Shown piece after piece: positions 33,103 to 45,669 of a stretch of 64,000 bases of DNA. Source of the DNA: Forficula auricularia. Lineage: Eukaryota > Arthropoda > Insecta > Dermaptera > Forficulidae. Positions within the stretch are counted from its first letter, which is position 1. The number at the start of each line of letters is the position of its first letter. Both the position numbers and the translations under genes were made by a program. Under the pieces are notes generated by a model. The model saw only the letters and a program-made list of their open reading frames with translations, did no database searches and was not told the DNA's origin. The stretch lies in the NCBI GenBank assembly GCA_024734495.1, contig JALMQS010000068.1:2899501-2963500 (forward strand). The letters are read 5' to 3'.

Positions 33103-33110
33103 GTCAATTT

Positions 33111-34515
33111 ATATATTATATATTGGTTATTATCAAATACTATTTATAAATTTACGTGTTTCAAATTTTTTTAAAAATTCAGAGTCGGAAATAAAACAGT
33201 ATCGTGAACGAAATAAAATCCACTTAAGCTATTTAATTTTTTTCTATTTCTTTACTTTTCGTTTTTGTTGCTGTAGGCAAATCGGCATGTCTGCATATTG
33301 GCAAGCTGACCAGTTTATATTCGAGACAAGGGGTTCTGGCATTGCATGTCCAGGGAGCTACAAGGTTGCAAGTTCTAGTGACCCCCTAAGGCCTATTCTG
33401 TCGCATCCAATCAAATACAAGCAACGAGAATGAATTTGGATCAGCATTGTTTTTTAGTATAACAAATCTTCTTTTTGTTCTTACAGTGAAGTTTTGGGTG
33501 TGATTTTTTCGGATTTGACCACCCAGAGTGAAATTAGAAAATTGATTACAATTTTCTATTTGGAGGTTGCGACCTCTACTTCTGTTTGCCGCTTTTAAGC
33601 ATTGATAAATGGACCTAGAATCAATCAAGCCATCAATCTCTTGGCAAAGCAATGCTAGGGTTCAGGAAATGTTGACCTTAAGCAATCAATTTTTCCTAAG
33701 AAGTGGGAATTAATCCTATAAACTATATTAGTGTTAAACATTACTTTTAAAGGTTGAAATTAATAAATAATATGTACTTTTAGGGCTGTAATCTTTATTC
33801 ATAGAATTCAATTTCACCCAGTGTGCACGGACGCGGAGCTCGTTAGGTGGCCGGAGAATACAAATCGTTCATAAATTTTACATTTGTTTCCTTACTCGTG
33901 TTTAGAAATTTCTGAAACATTAAAAAAAATCATTTTCCGGCATAAATATTTTGCAGTCTCTCATTTCTTTGTATGAATTATCCGTATTGTTCTATCTGTA
34001 TTTCGATACTACGGTAACGAAAGTTCCTTAGCAGTCCGTTCTGATGCTTAAATGTTAAATATATTTCGGACTTTCTTAGCTTTCAAATTTCAAGTTGGAA
34101 AATTAAGATTAGAACTCTTGTAGCCAATGATTAATATTTGTATCAAAAGTTTATATCAATAACCCTGTGATAAGCTTTAAATATTTAGACAAAAAATTGT
34201 CTAATCATCAAAATGTGCAAGAAAAGTACCAACATTTTTTTTACTTTTTTCTTCCAATTTAAAATTAAAATGATATTTTAGCAAGTGTAGCAGTGTTTTT
34301 AAATTTTAATGAAAAAATCAAATTGTGTCGCTTATTTAAAATATTTTTGAAAAGGCCTTTTGTCTTCATTTTCACTCGAAGGGATGTAAGTTATGTTTTA
34401 TATGTTATGGGCCACCACCCTTAAGGTACTACTATTACTAATTATTTCCTAACCTTGCACCTTCAGCTTCTGACTGAATATAAACCTACCACAATTACTA
34501 TATTTCAGTTTTGTT
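33111..34515. other. Unannotated DNA
   Basis: Less AT-biased patches at 33300-33430 and 33810-33860 show no family. A 124-codon open frame at 33059-33433 begins in the hAT end and is not credible as a gene. Confidence 0.35.
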
Positions 34516-34605
34516 AAGAGAAAATGGTGTAGGTGCTTGGTGAAACATATTAAATAAAGTAACCAAAATTTTCAAAAATTTTCTTTACTTTACTATATTT
34601 CAATA
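34516..34605 (+). mobile_element. Shared terminus with short hairpin
   Basis: GGTGTAGGTGCTTGGTGAAA followed by AATAAAGTAACCAAAATTTT and its inverse. Member of the terminus family listed at 26430. Confidence 0.55.
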
Positions 34606-35270
34606 AGAAATTAAAATTTATTTTATAGGACCTAAAATAAAAATTTAAATTAGACCGAATTTTTATGAAAATAATCTTCTTACTATTTGTATGTATGAAA
34701 AATTATTAAAATTGAATTATCATATTAATTTAAAATATTAGAAGTATTTTATTTATCTATTATTAGTATTTTTCTATTTAATTATTATAATTTTTATGAT
34801 AGAGATATTGAGATAATATCGAATATAAAAGTTACATTTGATGCGAGAAGTAGATTCAACTTTGTTGGAAAAAATCCCCAGGTTAACTTATATAGTATTC
34901 AACACGTTAATGACTTTTATTTCATGTATTCACTCTTTTTGGAATTCAACCCTTCTGATTCATATTAAAAATCATACGCAACAACTATGAAAAGGTAGAA
35001 GATAATCTCAAATTTTAATTAAAAATCCAATCTTTGATTTTTCTATGATTTATTATATAAAGGACATAAGCTATTTTTCTTACAACATGACTTGAGTTTT
35101 ATTCTCTTGAATATATTATAGACATTTTTAATAAAATTTAGAGAGAAAAGAAAAATTTATTGTAGGTAATGAGTGGTTCTAGTTTTTTATTTTTTGCTTT
35201 GTTTTTCTTTGATTAAATTGGAAATTCTCTTAAACTATAAAGTTGAGAAAAGAAGTGGCATAAAGATAGG

Positions 35271-35302
<32 letters not shown>

Positions 35303-36280
35303 CATAGCCTGATGGAAATTAGAATTTCAACCAAAAGGGCGCCGGGGAGGGATAATTGGCCAAATTGAAAAATAGCTGCGGGCGAATAGACAAAAGGGTT
35401 TCCAGACAATAAATATAATTATAAAGTAATTTTACACTTAATTTAATTTATAAAATATATCTGAGAGATGTTACAAAAAAAATCAAGATTCTTTTAGTGA
35501 GATTTTGGAATTTTTTTCGAAAATATCGACAAAGGCCATATAGGTACATGTTCACTCATTAATATTTTTTGTAAGCTTTTTTATTATAAATTTATATAAA
35601 TTAGTTATAATTAATGATAATATTTTTAATCCAGTAAATTGTATATTATAAAAGAATAACTAAAAAATGTATTACATTTGCAAAACATATTTCAATCAGA
35701 TACAAACAGCCAACAGCGAGTGAATTTTTATTCAGTTTGTTGCTTAGAACAAAATTATAGAATTGTAATTGAATATTCTATATATGATTAGGCTAGGGGA
35801 TAAAAATACTATATATATGTTTCAAAAGAGAGATGTTTCTTCCTATTTGTAAGAACAAAAACCAACTAAAGTATACCTGTTTCGGATTATGTTAACGTTT
35901 ATTAAATATACATTTATAGTTTTAACAAGAATACACTGTTTAATATAATTCACGAATGCTCAGTAATTTTATCTTTTTGCTATTTTCTACCAATCAGCTT
36001 TGTCTGGACTGGCAATACTTTTCATTCTTTGAAAATACGAGTAGGTATATGCTTATGCTATTTCTTAGTTGAGATAGAAGGTGCCCAGGATGCCCCCTAC
36101 TATTTTTATGTCTGACCATTGAATACACGCAACACGCCTGGGAATAAATTGTCTGTAAATTTACCATTACAGTACCATCTCTTGGAGAATGTCACACAAA
36201 AAGCTTATATTTTTTTCTAACCTTAATATTATCTATGTGCCTCCCAAAAGTACGTTAGAAAACACATTTTGTAACCTTTC
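34606..36280. other. Unannotated AT-rich DNA with TA microsatellite
   Basis: TA run at about 35270-35297. A small less AT-biased patch at 35330-35395. No gene recognised. Confidence 0.4.
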
Positions 36281-36394
36281 ATAATCCTGAAAAAGGAGGG
36301 AATAAGACTCCGAAACGCCGTTTTACGAATAAAAAGATAGTTTAAATTATTTTTTTTTTTTGAATTTTTGACTGCCTCGTCAATATCCACGCAT
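36281..36394 (+). mobile_element. Diverged copy of the 30.7-kb hammerhead foldback
   Basis: CCTGAAAAAGGAGGGAATAA then CTCCGAAACGCC parallels the hammerhead at 30738. Position 8 and the cleavage site (GCC) are mutated. A right-arm-like GACTGCCTCGTCAATATCCA follows. Presumably inactive. Confidence 0.6.
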
Positions 36395-36399
36395 TATTT

Positions 36400-39250
36400 T
36401 GGAATTGTTATTCATTTAACTTTTTTTGTTTCTGAGCAAATAACAACTTTCTGGATTTAATATCATTATGGGAATTATTATTTTTTTACTTGAATATTCC
36501 TATAGAAAAATAAATTTAAAAAAAAATACTTCTCTGACTTAAGTCTGACTTAAGTAATATAACGTAATGAGTCAGTCAAGAGTACAGATTTTTATCTTTA
36601 CTATTTATTTACTTATTTTTTTTTAATGGCAAAGATTCAAACACGGACTAGTCAATTGAAGAAAAAAATGAACAGATAATTTGAAAATTTCGGAGGCTGG
36701 GTGATAGACGAAGACTTTGTTATTCCAAATTTGGTAGGATTGAAAATTTTGCTTAAATAGAATTAATTTCAAGTCTGGTGATAAAAAATTTATCAATTAA
36801 TTCTTACAATTTATTTTAAAAATATTTATTTAGAGGAACTCATTGAGCGCGAATAACAAATACCTATACATAGTAGACAATTAAGAAATAAATTTTATTG
36901 CCTGTAATTAAATTTATCTTATCAAATCATCATCGGCGCTAGTTTGTTGAATTAATTGCTTTTGTATGTAATAACATACAAATTGAAATTATTTTATTAC
37001 AGGTATTTTAATATAATTACATGCTTTGAACATATCTTTTATTTGTTTTTTAAGTATTTTGTTTTTTTTCTACCAGAAGAATTGATCTAAAAATTAATCA
37101 ATCAATGATATCCTTTCTATGAGGCAAGATTAAGAAAAGTTTTACATTCAAAAAAAATATATTAGATTTCACTAAATAATGTACGAACTTTAAATTTATT
37201 TGAACTACATATTTAATGATCAGCTTATTCCTCTAAAATCCTTAAAACATATATCCAGAGGTATCCACCCCCACTAGCTTCACGACAATTTAATGAAAAT
37301 TACCCGCCCCCCATTTTATTCACTTATCTATATAGAATTAGAAGAGATTTTTAGTACCTTTTGTTGAAGTTATAAGAATTGACCGTTTTTATTTTTATCA
37401 TATAAATGCTAAAATGGAACAATTTTAATCCCCCCCCCCCGAAATTCCAATTAAAATGGGTCTTAACCCCCACTCCCTGTATATACGTTACTTTTCTACT
37501 GAAAATAAAGAATTGAAACACTCTTTCGGATTTCCCATTCAATCTCTCTGGGATTCTAGTAAGAAAAATAAAAGTTATGGCAAAAGAGCTACAATATTTT
37601 ATTTATTTATTTTTACGCTTAAATGACCATTCCAGAGCTTTTATAAAAAAAATTCTTATAAATGTGATATACAGACTGTTTGAAATAATTATAACTCATT
37701 CTCTAATAATTATTTCTCATTTTCCACATCTCAGGACTCAAACGATTTATTCGCTAAATAACCCAACGTTGTTCTTTCCTAAGGAATCTCTTCCTTTAAA
37801 ATAATAAAAACTTTTGATTAATGACCAGAATGATATTAATTAAAGAGGAATCATTATTCAATTCAAAACCGACCTCAGACAAATTAGATCTAGATTTATA
37901 GGGATTAAATTATTTCAAATCTATTTGTCAAAATTAACAAACTTTATTTGATAGACTCAAAAAAAACCCCGATGCTAATGTTATTTATTCGAAGTTGTAC
38001 CTGTTCTGCTTCTCAAGTTAGTTCTCCACTTAATTCTTCAATATGCACACTTTTAAGGTTGCTAGGTAAAATATGCACCTACCTGTGCCGCTCGACTGAT
38101 CCTATATGTCTTTAAATAAATACCATGATTATTATTATTCAAAATTTGAATAATACTATAAATTCTATGAAATAGAAAGACACAAAAAATGTTATTAATA
38201 AGAATTGTTTTGCTTTTGCTGTGGCATAAACAAAAAGCGTCATTTCCCTGCTGCTTTTTCAATTTACAATCCAATTTTATCGTTTTTTATAATCCTGAAT
38301 GAATTTAAATTAAAATAGCAGTCAAAAAAAAAATTATCCCGTCAGTCGATACTTGTGTTCGAACTCCGATTATATGTACAATATATTCTTCTTGATTCGT
38401 GGACATTTTTATTTCTTCTCATAAAATCCAATCATTTTACTTGGGAATACTTTGCCAGGAATCCCTTTTCAATTAGTAAAATAAAGAACCTAAAAAAATG
38501 TTTTTTCTTTTTTTTTTTTTATATAGGTAATCAGAAAAAAATTTGAAAAATTATACATTTCCTTTTTGAGTGTAAAAAAAAGTGAAAAATAAAATAAATA
38601 AATACATTTCACATTAATGAATTTAATTTATGTAAATGAAGTGATTGAGATTGTTTCCTGTTAGAAAAAAATTAAAACAACTAACTCATCTAACCACATC
38701 CTAAAGAAATGGACTCTGGGAGCCAAACATAAAATAAATATAAAAACTTAGAATTCTAAAGGAAAAAAAGATCATATTTTTTTCTAATCAATCTCAGCTA
38801 CACTTTCAGTTTGTAAAGTCTAAGTCTTTAATAAATTTTTTATCTGGTTTTGAATAAACTAAAAGTCTGCAATGTGCATGTTTAGTTGACTATCTTTAAG
38901 GGGCTTAGGAATGTAAAATGTAAAATCTGTAATATTTTTATTTTTACAAAAATTAAATTTTTATCTAGATTGAATCGAATATTCTATTGAAATACTATAA
39001 TTTTATCATACTTTTTATTATCAACTCCACAAAACTTTTCCCTCTGAGGTTCTCGCTAACAGTAATTACCCCCAATTATATTCACTTTTTATTTTTTTTT
39101 CTAAAGAAAATGGTCTAGTGCCTTTTTACGCCGTGTACAAATTTAAGTTTAACAAAAAACATAATTACACCAACATTTATAGATTCAGGAAGGTAGAAAG
39201 AACAAACAGGTTTTTAGGTGTAAAATTTTGTCATCACAATTAATAGGTTC
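36400..39250. other. Unannotated AT-rich DNA
   Basis: Largest feature-poor stretch. A C12 run lies at about 37429-37440. No gene, RNA or repeat recognised. Confidence 0.4.
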
Positions 39251-39253
39251 TAG

Positions 39254-39640
39254 AGTCTAAAACTAAATCTCAAGATTATAAATTCTGAACATAGCAGTTT
39301 GGATAATGACCTAGATAACCTGAAACTAACCCCAAATCTAGAGACAAGCAACGGAAAGGGATCAAATGCAATCCAATTCGACCAGCAATTTTTGCCTGTC
39401 AAGAAAATTATCTCAGAGCTAAAAAAAGATTAAGCAATATGATGGATTTTATTAAATCTGACTGCTTAGCATATGTGGGTAACCATATCTACATAGAACC
39501 TACTACATTCTCCCTAAACAAAATAATATGTATATAGATGTATCTTCGAGGTCTACGAGATGACACTAGCTTGTATCTTCGACTTCACGACTAAATAGTT
39601 AGTGTAATTTTCATGTACAAAAATGTATAAATAAAACTTG
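39254..39640 (+). pseudogene. Possible frameshifted coding remnant, unidentified
   Basis: Two overlapping open frames: 39254-39433 (60 codons, including LDNDLDNLKLTPNLETSNGK) and 39319-39537 (73 codons, including RPAIFACQENYLRAKKRL and DFIKSDCLAYVGNHIYIEP). The codon content looks more protein-like than its surroundings, and AATAAA follows at 39629. It could be a decayed LINE ORF1 or a retrocopy. I recognise no family. Confidence 0.25.
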
Positions 39641-39974
39641 AATAATCACCAACGTCGATGCACATTAAATAGGATCCCTAATGTTAAGTAACTTATTGTG
39701 CAGCTTGAAAATTTGTCGTTTGAGATCACCCTGTCCTGTTGGGTTATAAGCCTGGCCCCATCTTAAAAATAATATTTCACTCTTTCTGGAATTTATTTAT
39801 GTGGACTAATGAAAAATATTTGAACTTGCAAACTTCTATCTTAGATTGCAACGGATATATTCCATTAATGTTAATCGCATAGCAAGAGCAGGTTGAAGCT
39901 GAACAATATACCAAACATAAAATAAGTTGAACATTATATGAGATTTAATCAATTTCTGAATAGACACATATAAT

Positions 39975-40350
39975 CCGTCCCTAGAGGCATTTCCAGTTCA
40001 ACCTGGATCCTGGCGCAATAGAATCAGTCAGGATGCATCCATGCTTGGCTGGCTGTGTCCCGGCGAAAACGAATCTGGGGGCACGGCAGTGGCCCAGCCA
40101 AGTTCGATTCGAGCGGGGATGTGTGCACTGCCAGACTATACTTTACAGGAAACAACTCAGGCCATTTTGACGCCTCTGTAACTTCGTAATGGAAACCTCT
40201 ACATGGCTGAAATTTTTTTCCACAATACTGGTCCTTAAGCTTAACTAAATTACAAAATTTCATATTTCTACTGTTTATACCATCCAAGTTACAAGAAGCC
40301 AAAGATAGGCTTTTTCGTCACTCACTCACTGACTGACTCACTCACTCACT
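39975..40350. repeat. GC-richer repeat with CACT tract
   Basis: A distinctly less AT-biased segment leads into CGTCACTCACTCACTGACTG and further CACT units (40317-40351), directly before the 148-bp tandem array. The combination resembles dispersed insect repeats I have seen, but the class is unknown. A 92-residue minus-strand open frame here is probably not real. Confidence 0.45.
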
Positions 40351-40364
40351 CATCAAAATTCTAG

Positions 40365-40760
40365 GCAGGCAAGTAGAGTTTGGGGTACAATTAATGGGAA
40401 AAATCCAAAAATCGAAACTTTCCCTTCTTCAGGACCTAAAATGAAGGGGTGAAAGTTATAGACTTAATTAACATATACTAAAAATTCAATGAACCTAGAA
40501 TGCTGAAATTTGGCAGGTAAGTAGAGTTTGGAGTACAATTAATGGGAAAAATAGAAAAATCAAAACTTTCCCTTCTTCAGGACCTAAAATGAAGGGGTGA
40601 AAGTTATAGGCTTAAATAACATAAACTAAAAATTCAATGAACCTAGAATGCTGAAATTTGGCATACTGGTAAAGCTTGACACATTAATAAAAGACGAAAT
40701 TGAAAAATAGAAGATTTTCCTTCTTCAGGGCCCGAAATGAAGGGGTTAAATTTATAGGAT
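40365..40760. repeat. 148-bp tandem repeat, about 2.7 copies
   Basis: Units begin at 40365, 40513 and 40661 (148 bp each) and share TTTCCCTTCTTCAGGACC, AAATGAAGGGGTGAAAG and GAACCTAGAATGCTGAAA. The third unit is more diverged. Non-coding. Confidence 0.9.
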
Positions 40761-40782
40761 AAATCCAACTTACAAAAGAAGT

Positions 40783-41364
40783 GAAATCTCAACAAAAACA
40801 ATTGTGTAAAAAAAGGCCAAGTTCGATTAATAAAATACGTTTGCCAAAAAAAGTAGTGAGATCTAATGTGCTGCCAAGTTCAACATCATCAATTTATTAA
40901 ATGAGTCGAGAATATATTAGTAACTTCAATTAAAACGCATGTTTTTCATTTCACATGTCCCTCTATATTTTTTATTGATTTCACATTTTTAGTTGAAATT
41001 ATTTTCATAAAACTTGGCTTTTACGCATTATTATGTATGTCACGAATTACTAGTTACCGTATCATGGGATCTTAATAAGAGGGGAGTGGTGGAGGCCCTA
41101 TCAAACAATAATAATAATAATTTAATGCGTAAAAGCCAAGTTTTAGGAAAATTCAACTAAAAATGTGAAATCAATAAAAAATATAGAGGGACATGTGAAA
41201 TGAAAAACATGCGTTTTAATTGAAGTTACTAATATATTGTCGACTCATTTAATAAAGTGATGATGTTGAACTTGGCAGCACATTAGATCTCACTACTTTT
41301 TTTGGCAAACGGATTTTATTAATCGAACTTGGCCTTTTTTACACAAGTGTTTTTGTTGAGATTT
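40783..41364. mobile_element. Large foldback element
   Basis: Arms of about 250 bp (40783-41033 and 41121-41364) are near-perfect inverses, outer ends GAAATCTCAACAAAAAC and GTTTTTGTTGAGATTT. The roughly 85-bp loop contains an AAT microsatellite edge and GC-richer sequence. No coding or hammerhead core. Confidence 0.88.
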
Positions 41365-42295
41365 AGGTTGTCCTGACGGGCCTCTGGGCTTGAAAAATAT
41401 CAAGGAAAATAATACTCCTTCCTGTTGTAGCAAATGACCATATAAGTAATAAACGAGCCGGTAAACAAAATAATAATATTTATTAAAAATTCTTCCAGAA
41501 CTTAAGTGACTTGATTTAAATTTTCTTATTACTAATTTTTAGTTTATCAATTAAATAAATCAAATAGTTATTGAAATTATTGTTTTATTATATTTGTGAC
41601 AAAACAACCCTTCAATTTAATAAGAAATAATAATAATAATAATAATACCTTTATAAAATCCAAAAATTATTTTTAATTAATTTGAACTTATAAAAATGAA
41701 ATTTAGTGAAAAAAAAATGAATAAAAATTGTTTCTGGTGGCTAACAGTAAGAAACCTTATTTTGCTGGGCGCCTCTGAAATAACAAGAGTGGGTACCCGG
41801 GGGTAATAATAAAATCCCCGGGGCGTATGAAAACTACCAGCTGCTAGATTGCAGTAAAGTAATTGGACTGAGCCTACCAAAGGCCATAAGAAAAAGAAGA
41901 AAACATCACACATTCCTGATGTTTTAAAGGTTGAGATTCAGCCTCAATCGGTTTTTATATGCTACCTTACCTGCAGTGTATTATGTATATTTTGATTAAT
42001 TACTCTTGAAATTTTATTGTACAGTAAAAATTATATTTCAAATGTACATTGTTCTGATTACTTTTTTTATAATTAATAGTTAACTTATGGAAAAAAAAAT
42101 ACAGAAATCAGTTTAGAAATTTTTCATTATCCAAAACTGAATTTATTTTGTGCTGATTTTCATGTATGTACTTAAATATACTATACTAATTATTTATTTA
42201 TTTTAAACACATCTGGAGACTTAAAAAATTTTAATTTTCTTACAATCAATCTAAATTTACTTATAATTTTTTTAATTTGTTTCGTTTTAATATCT
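41365..42295. other. Unannotated DNA with a GC-rich patch
   Basis: AAT microsatellite at about 41625-41646. A patch at 41760-41890 (TACCCGGGGGTAATAATAAA, then CCCCGGGG) stands out in composition, but its 78-residue minus frame matches nothing I know. Confidence 0.35.
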
Positions 42296-42299
42296 TTTA

Positions 42300-42688
42300 T
42301 TGAATAATAATCAGAAAATAATACAAAAGAAATATTGTTTTGATAAATAACATGATTGATTTGAAAGCTAATAATAAATTACCAAACAATTTTAAAATAA
42401 TCTACTCTACCGAGCAATAGCTTAATTTCTCGTTTCAGATAATCATCGATTCTGAATCATTAACTATTTTCTTTATCCAAACCAATCATTAATATTATTA
42501 TTATTATTATTTATATTTATTTTTTAATGAGTATTTAGAATGGGATTGGTTCGGATAAAGAAAATAGTTAATGATTCAGAATCGATGATTATCTGAAACG
42601 TACAAGAAATTAAGCTATTGCTCGGTAAAGTAGATTATTTTAAAATTGTTTTGTATTTTATTATTAGCTTTCTGATTATTATTTAATG
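42300..42688. mobile_element. Large palindrome
   Basis: Arms 42364-42488 and 42547-42672 are near-perfect inverses (core GATTCTGAATCATTAAC). An outer 19-bp segment at 42300-42318 pairs with 42670-42688, implying a 45-bp insertion in the left arm. The loop is an ATT repeat. A shared-terminus sequence follows 50 bp downstream. Confidence 0.82.
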
Positions 42689-42734
42689 ATAATAATAATT
42701 AAATTGAATTTTCAGCAAATATTTAGTAATTAAT

Positions 42735-42885
42735 TGGGATTGTGGTGTTGGTGCAAGGTGAAACATCTTTAATAAAAAGTAAATGAATATTATATGAAAT
42801 ATTTATTTACTATGAGTCCCTTGAAATCTTAACTCATAGTAAATAAATATTTCATATAATATTCATTAACTTTTATCTCTTAATA
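42735..42885 (+). mobile_element. Shared terminus plus 43-bp-arm hairpin
   Basis: GGTGTTGGTGCAAGGTGAAA begins the unit. AAGTAAATGAATATTATATG to ACTATGAGT then faces its inverse at about 42836-42878. ACTCATAGTAAAT also recurs in the 47.5-kb palindrome. Confidence 0.7.
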
Positions 42886-42955
42886 CTTTAGTAATGAAAG
42901 AAAAAAATCTAGGTAAAATATATATTTTTAAGTTAAAGTATCTTTATAGACTGTC

Positions 42956-43309
42956 CGACTACCTGGTGTAATGGTCAGAATGTCTGGCTGGCAACCCGGA
43001 GGTCTCGGGTTCGATTCCCGGCTATACCCTGACATTTTTTCTGTACGTATAGGGTCTGGTAATAAAAATTAAATGGGAGATAAATTTAACCTAATTTATC
43101 GCGCGGAGAATTTACCACTGCTCGAAGCCCTTAAAAAACTTAGTAAATTGGATTATATCTAACTTTCTGAGATTTGGCTCGTGATCCCGGCTTCTTTCCT
43201 TCTACTCTGTTCTTTTCACGATGGAGGGGCCATCCCATACAGGCCTTTAGGGGATGCACATTCTGGTGTATCTCCTTCTCATATCAATATCATTAAAAAA
43301 AAAAAAAAA
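42956..43309 (+). mobile_element. tRNA-derived SINE with LINE-like 3' tail
   Basis: A box TGGTGTAATGG and B box GGTTCGATTCC both match the RNA polymerase III consensus. The tRNA-like head is followed by a body and a poly-A tract (about 43294-43309). The last 95 bp (TTTTCACGATGGAGGGG, AGGCCTTTAGGGGATGCAC, TCTCCTTCTC) closely match the 3' tail of the LINE fragment at 44970-45062, implying that LINE supplied the mobilising enzyme. Confidence 0.92.
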
Positions 43310-44969
43310 TAGACGCCCAGGACGGGTTGACCTAGCCCAAGGGTGGCCAACCTGAGCTACACGCGCCAAACGTGGCGCATTAGAAGCTTACAACTGGAGC
43401 ATTTCATCAAAAAATTTCTGGCTTCAAAATTTAAAACAAACTAAATAAACATATATGCATATGAGTAGATTTCTATTAATTGTCAATTGAAAATTTAATA
43501 GAAATTAATCATCAAAAGAAACAAATAAATGACATTTTTTTAATAAATTAAACATGTCTTTAAATAAGATGGATGAGTGAGCGAACAGAGACATCAATCA
43601 TTTGTTAAAAATTTCAAAGAATTAAATTTATATATAGATATATATTTATTGAAAGAGTGTTGAGTGAATATAAAGAAAAAAAGTTAGGCATCTTTTAAAT
43701 TGGTTAAATTTTCCAAATGATAATAATAATAATAAAAGCCTGTGGTATCTTCAATTCATTTTCTGAGCTGAGTGCATAGATTTAAAATTAATATAGCATT
43801 GTCTCTTAGCTGACTTATAGAGCTGAAGGCGATAGACAGTAAGAAAAGAGACATTGAAAGTGGGGGTCCATTTTGATTAGATTCGAAATGAAAGAAGTCA
43901 AAGTTCAGCCCTCGGAGGACCCCACCACCTTGCTTGGACAGTCAGCGTTTGATTGCAAACACAATATATAATCAATTTAATATTTCTCCCCCTTTTCCTC
44001 TCCAATTGACGGACAACTCTCTTCTTTCTATCGATTGATACTAAAATTGTTTCCAATTTAAACAGACAGCCTATTACTTCAGCATCAACATATGTTTAGC
44101 ATAGAAATTTATTTCCAATCGCTTCCTGAAGTTTACAAACCATCATCATTTATTATAGCTATACATATTATTATTTGCCATGTTCAAATCACTGTTTTCC
44201 AAAGGTTCACCGACGTTAAGTAGCATGTAGCGTGGCTTGTTCTGAAGTGGGCAACCTTCTTTCGACAATACTTCTGGCATTTATACAGTATTCCATATCA
44301 GTGTTCAGTTTAGAATTATTTTGAAAGGCCTGGAGATAAAATCAGTTGCGACCTTAATTTTCTAATTTGCTTTTAAGAGTATAATGGAGATCACAATAAG
44401 AAAGACATCTCTTCGAGTTATATATAATTGACATAGTCAAGATACATGTAATGAAATAGTGAATTACCCGCCCTGACAACTAGAGGCAGATTAATTATCA
44501 AGGAAACCATTTCTATATACTCATAAGAACAATACCAATACTTTTCCGTAAACTATCCCCTGTGATTTAAGCCAAAACTATATGAAATAACGAGTAAAAT
44601 ATAAAAAAATTGAACAATATACCTACACAAATACACCGTCAAAGAGTTTCCCAAGGCCTCCTAATCATTTTAAGAAATGTTTTTAATAATTAATTAAGGG
44701 ATCAAAATCCATCAACTGTATTGCAAATTATATATAATATACCTACATATCAAATTTTGTATATCAATAAAGTTGAAGAGAATATGGTCCTGTCTTTTGC
44801 GACTTGGTTTTCAAACTATATATTATAAGGCAAAGCAATTATGTTCTCCGAATTAATTGTTTTTGTCAGGTATCTATATTTTTGAGACATCTTAAATCTA
44901 TCATGCTTATCAAATAGTATATAATGACATTTACCAATTTGAATATATTCTAAGAATCCATAGGATGGA
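43310..44969. other. Unannotated DNA with hAT-like end
   Basis: CAAGGGTGGCCAACCTGAGC at about 43339 resembles a hAT left end. A weak inverse, GAAGTGGGCAACCTT, lies near 44246, but flanks do not match, so no element is called. No gene. Confidence 0.35.
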
Positions 44970-45660
44970 TTTTTTTATTGAAATTGATGAGAGAAGGAGT
45001 TACACCAAAGAAAGTGCACTCCCTAAAGGCCTGGGCATGGTCCTCTTCATCGTGAAAAGAGGAATAATAGGGGATTTTATGAGCTGACTAAGGGCCAGTT
45101 GCGTCGGTTGGTAACCTTTTAACCGACAAGGGTAAAAAGGCTGGATGGCCAATCAGATGAAAGTGCCTGTCATCTGATTGCAGGCATTTTCATTTGATTG
45201 GCCATCCCATCCTTTACCCTTTGGTTAACGGTTAAAAAGAGTTTACCAACCGACATACAACTATCCCTTTAGAGTCGAAGCGTATCTATGGGTGCGGGTT
45301 TAATCAGCTGAAGGTTATAAGTTGCGGAGAAGACCGTAGCTGGAAGCGAGTTCCAGTCTCTGGAGGTCATAGGGATAAAAGTTTTGGCTAAAGTGATGGT
45401 TCGATTTTTATCTAATTTGACAGCGAAGGGGTGCGAGAGTTCAAAAACTGCGTGTTTCTCCCAAAGAGAGCTTTAGGAGGGATAATTAATTTCAGCTCGA
45501 CTGAACAAAAGTCTTGATAGTATCTATAGTATAGCGAAATGGCAGAATCGGCTCTACGGTGAGCCAGGGATTCGAGTGAGTTACCATAGTTAAGGCCGGG
45601 TCTCCTATTAGTTTATTTGCTCTCTTCTGAAATGCATCTCTGAATTGTAATCTCTCTAAA
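44970..45660 (-). pseudogene. Jockey/CR1-like LINE 3' fragment (minus), split by a MITE
   Basis: On the minus strand, translation across several frames gives FQKRANKLIGDPALT, LESLAHRRADSAISLYYRYY, LIIPPKALFGRNTQF, and TFIPMTSRDWNSLPATVFSA, the same C-terminal order as the LINE at 10126-10991. Frameshifts break it. The 3' UTR (45088-44970) ends in an A run and matches the SINE tail at 43210-43309. The MITE at 45091-45269 sits between coding and tail. Confidence 0.85.
45091..45269. mobile_element. MITE with AGGGCCAGTTG ends, TA duplication
   Basis: Inverted ends AGGGCCAGTTGCGTCGGTTG and CCAACCGACATACAACTATC, flanked by TA on both sides (45089-45090 and 45270-45271). Interior repeats ATCTGATTG and GATTGGCCATCCCA. 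Related to 51893-52061. TA duplication suggests a Tc1/mariner-mobilised element. Confidence 0.82.
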
Positions 45661-45669
45661 TAAAAAAAA

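Noticed and set aside
40024..40302. 92-residue minus-strand open frame in GC-richer sequence
   Set aside because: No domain; lies in a dispersed repeat with a CACT tract.
42956..43030. Candidate tRNA gene
   Set aside because: A and B boxes are good, but the acceptor stem does not pair and a SINE body with poly-A follows.
43339..44266. Possible hAT element starting CAAGGGTGGCCAACCTG
   Set aside because: The putative right end matches only partly and flanks differ.
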